Assembly: GCA_013215515.1 (NCBI GenBank)
Contig: JABSPC010000095.1
Coordinates: 1-6,441, forward strand
Length of the DNA stretch: 6,441 nucleotides
Direction of reading: 5' to 3'
Source of the DNA: Crocinitomicaceae bacterium
GTDB lineage: Bacteria > Bacteroidota > Bacteroidia > Flavobacteriales_D > Crocinitomicaceae
Position 1 is the first letter of the stretch, and every line of letters begins with the position of its first letter. The translations under genes and the position numbers were made by a program. A model generated the notes under the pieces. The model did no database searches and had not been told where the DNA came from. It saw only the letters and a list, made by a program, of their open reading frames with translations. This document shows, piece by piece, positions 5,628 to 6,441 of the stretch.

Positions 5628-6032
5628 CTAAAACGTATGAACAATAACAAATCCCGGCTCATCGAAAACCAAGGATGTATTATTTGAATGAATCCATGAA
5701 TGAGCATTCAATGTATCGTTCATTTTGTCTTTTTGCAAGGTTAAATGCGCGGTTGATTTGATGTTTCTCTTGTTCAGCATTTTTCGTGCGGTTAATGTAC
5801 TCACGAGGCATTTATTCTTCCAAAAGGAGATTTTGTTTGCTCTTCGAATTGCAACTCGGATCTCTTTTAATTCTTCTTCAGGATGATTTTCAATTGTTCC
5901 CGTCGAAACCAGTTTTTCGGAATAAAATTTAAACGAATGGAACTTCAATTGAATCTTCGTTAAAAACAAGTGAAATACCGCCTCTCGTAAAAGTCGTTTT
6001 TCATTTTTAGGAAGATTAAAGTAAGACCGCAT
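5628..6032 (-). CDS. Lasso peptide biosynthesis B2 protein (leader protease)
   Basis: A 134-residue transglutaminase-like cysteine protease of the kind that removes the leader from a lasso precursor before cyclisation. The catalytic cysteine is C75 in KNKCLVSTLTARKML, matching the family's RCLpxSlalrxmL pattern. The histidine is H111 in NAHSWIHS, the family AHaWv motif. The third residue is probably D124 in LVFDEPG. The stretch RNIKSTAHLTLQKDK between them matches the usual strand pair (family rGi.a.l..Gv.k), although the family glycine is replaced. The N-terminal helical part LLREAVFHLFLTKIQLKF (14-31) is also typical. Length is at the short end for B2 proteins but all three catalytic positions are present. 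The gene starts 17 nt after the kinase stop, so it is co-transcribed with it. The leader-binding partner would be the PqqD-like protein encoded next. Calling the product a true lasso peptide is inference, since the cyclase lies outside the window. Confidence 0.9.
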   Translation of the reverse strand: MRSYFNLPKNEKRLLREAVFHLFLTKIQLKFHSFKFYSEKLVSTGTIENHPEEELKEIRVAIRRANKISFWKNKCLVSTLTARKMLNKRNIKSTAHLTLQKDKMNDTLNAHSWIHSNNTSLVFDEPGFVIVHTF

Positions 6033-6049
6033 TCAGGGTTTCGATTCTA

Positions 6050-6441
6050 TCATTGATTAATAATAGTACGAATTTTCTGGATGACTTCATGAATATCAGA
6101 ATTCTTAGTTCGCTTTAAAACAAAACAACGAACGTTTTCGGCGATTTGCGCGTGAAGCTTTAAATAGCTGATTTCTCTAGATTTCATACCCAATAGAAAG
6201 TCACTGCGATACACGTTATTTAGTAAGTATCGAATTTTCTCGGTTCCTTCAATTTGATTGACTTCAAAGTCGACGTTGTCTGAAAGTTCCAAAAAGAAAA
6301 TAGTATCGAGTTTTATCAGTTCTTCATTTCCCGAAAGGGGGATGAAGTATTTGTCCAGATCACTTCGAACCCGCCTGAGTTCGGACTTGTCAATATTGAA
6401 TTTTTCTATAGTATCTGACCACATTTTTAAGCGTTCAGAAA
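6050..6441 (-). CDS. HPr-kinase-like (PEP carboxykinase-fold) kinase, C-terminal part, cut by window edge
   Basis: The reading frame stays open from the stop at 6050 to the right edge. An in-frame ATG at 6424 is internal, because the codons before it (SERLK) continue the family pattern. What is visible is the C-terminal portion of an HprK-like kinase. It has the segment LKMWSDTIEKFNI, then SELRRVRSDLDKYFIPL (family: l.rlrpgl.Kr.lpl), the strand LDTIFFLELSD, the segment VNQIEGTEKIRYLLNNVYRSDFL (family: lsg.eAlr.Ll.n.Yr), and a closing helix VIQKIRTIINQ. The P-loop and catalytic residues lie outside the window, so activity cannot be judged. In phosphorylating lasso clusters such kinases modify the precursor's C-terminal residue. 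Position directly before B2 supports that role. The divergent C-terminal region makes this a family-level call by eye. Confidence 0.72.
   Translation of the reverse strand, partial: SERLKMWSDTIEKFNIDKSELRRVRSDLDKYFIPLSGNEELIKLDTIFFLELSDNVDFEVNQIEGTEKIRYLLNNVYRSDFLLGMKSREISYLKLHAQIAENVRCFVLKRTKNSDIHEVIQKIRTIINQ

Overview
The window looks like chromosomal DNA of a low-GC member of the Bacteroidota, probably Flavobacteriia/Flavobacteriales. The evidence is the WaaA and peroxiredoxin sequences, the lack of strong Shine-Dalgarno sites, A-rich leaders before start codons, and several matches to the Bacteroidota -7 promoter box TAnnTTTG. This assignment is from reading alone; no search was run. No transposase, tRNA, rRNA or CRISPR was seen.

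Left part (1-1854): an oxidative-stress pair. A typical 2-Cys peroxiredoxin (minus strand, with a strong intrinsic terminator) is divergent from a LysR-type regulator (plus strand). The regulator keeps the two redox cysteines of OxyR at the diagnostic spacing. The 138-nt region between them holds a perfect 7+7 palindrome flanked by two copies of TACAAAGTTA, each of which contains a minus-strand -7 box. Positions 1-106 contain nothing I can assign.

Middle (1855-3990): oxyR and waaA converge on a 170-bp array of degenerate GATCYAAAAG units. The units point in opposite directions in the two halves, so each half presents hairpin-then-TTTT units to the transcript entering it. The last unit supplies the waaA stop codon. 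waaA (Kdo transferase, lipid A core) is translationally coupled (TAATG) to an upstream gene for a secreted, probably outer-membrane beta-barrel protein, so both look like cell-envelope genes.

Right part (4077-6441, all minus strand, read right to left): the C-terminal part of an HPr-kinase-like (PEP-carboxykinase fold) kinase running off the window edge, a lasso-peptide B2 transglutaminase-like leader protease, a PqqD-like RiPP recognition element (B1), and a nucleotidyltransferase-family protein. Together these form the leader-processing and tailoring half of a lasso-peptide-type RiPP cluster. The kinase plus nucleotidyltransferase pair recalls phosphorylating lasso systems of the paeninodin type known from Bacillota. 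The precursor peptide, the asparagine-synthetase-like cyclase and any transporter are not in the window; if present they should lie beyond the right edge. A 133-nt gap splits this set and carries a palindrome overlapping a good -7 box, suggesting a separately controlled PqqD-nucleotidyltransferase unit.
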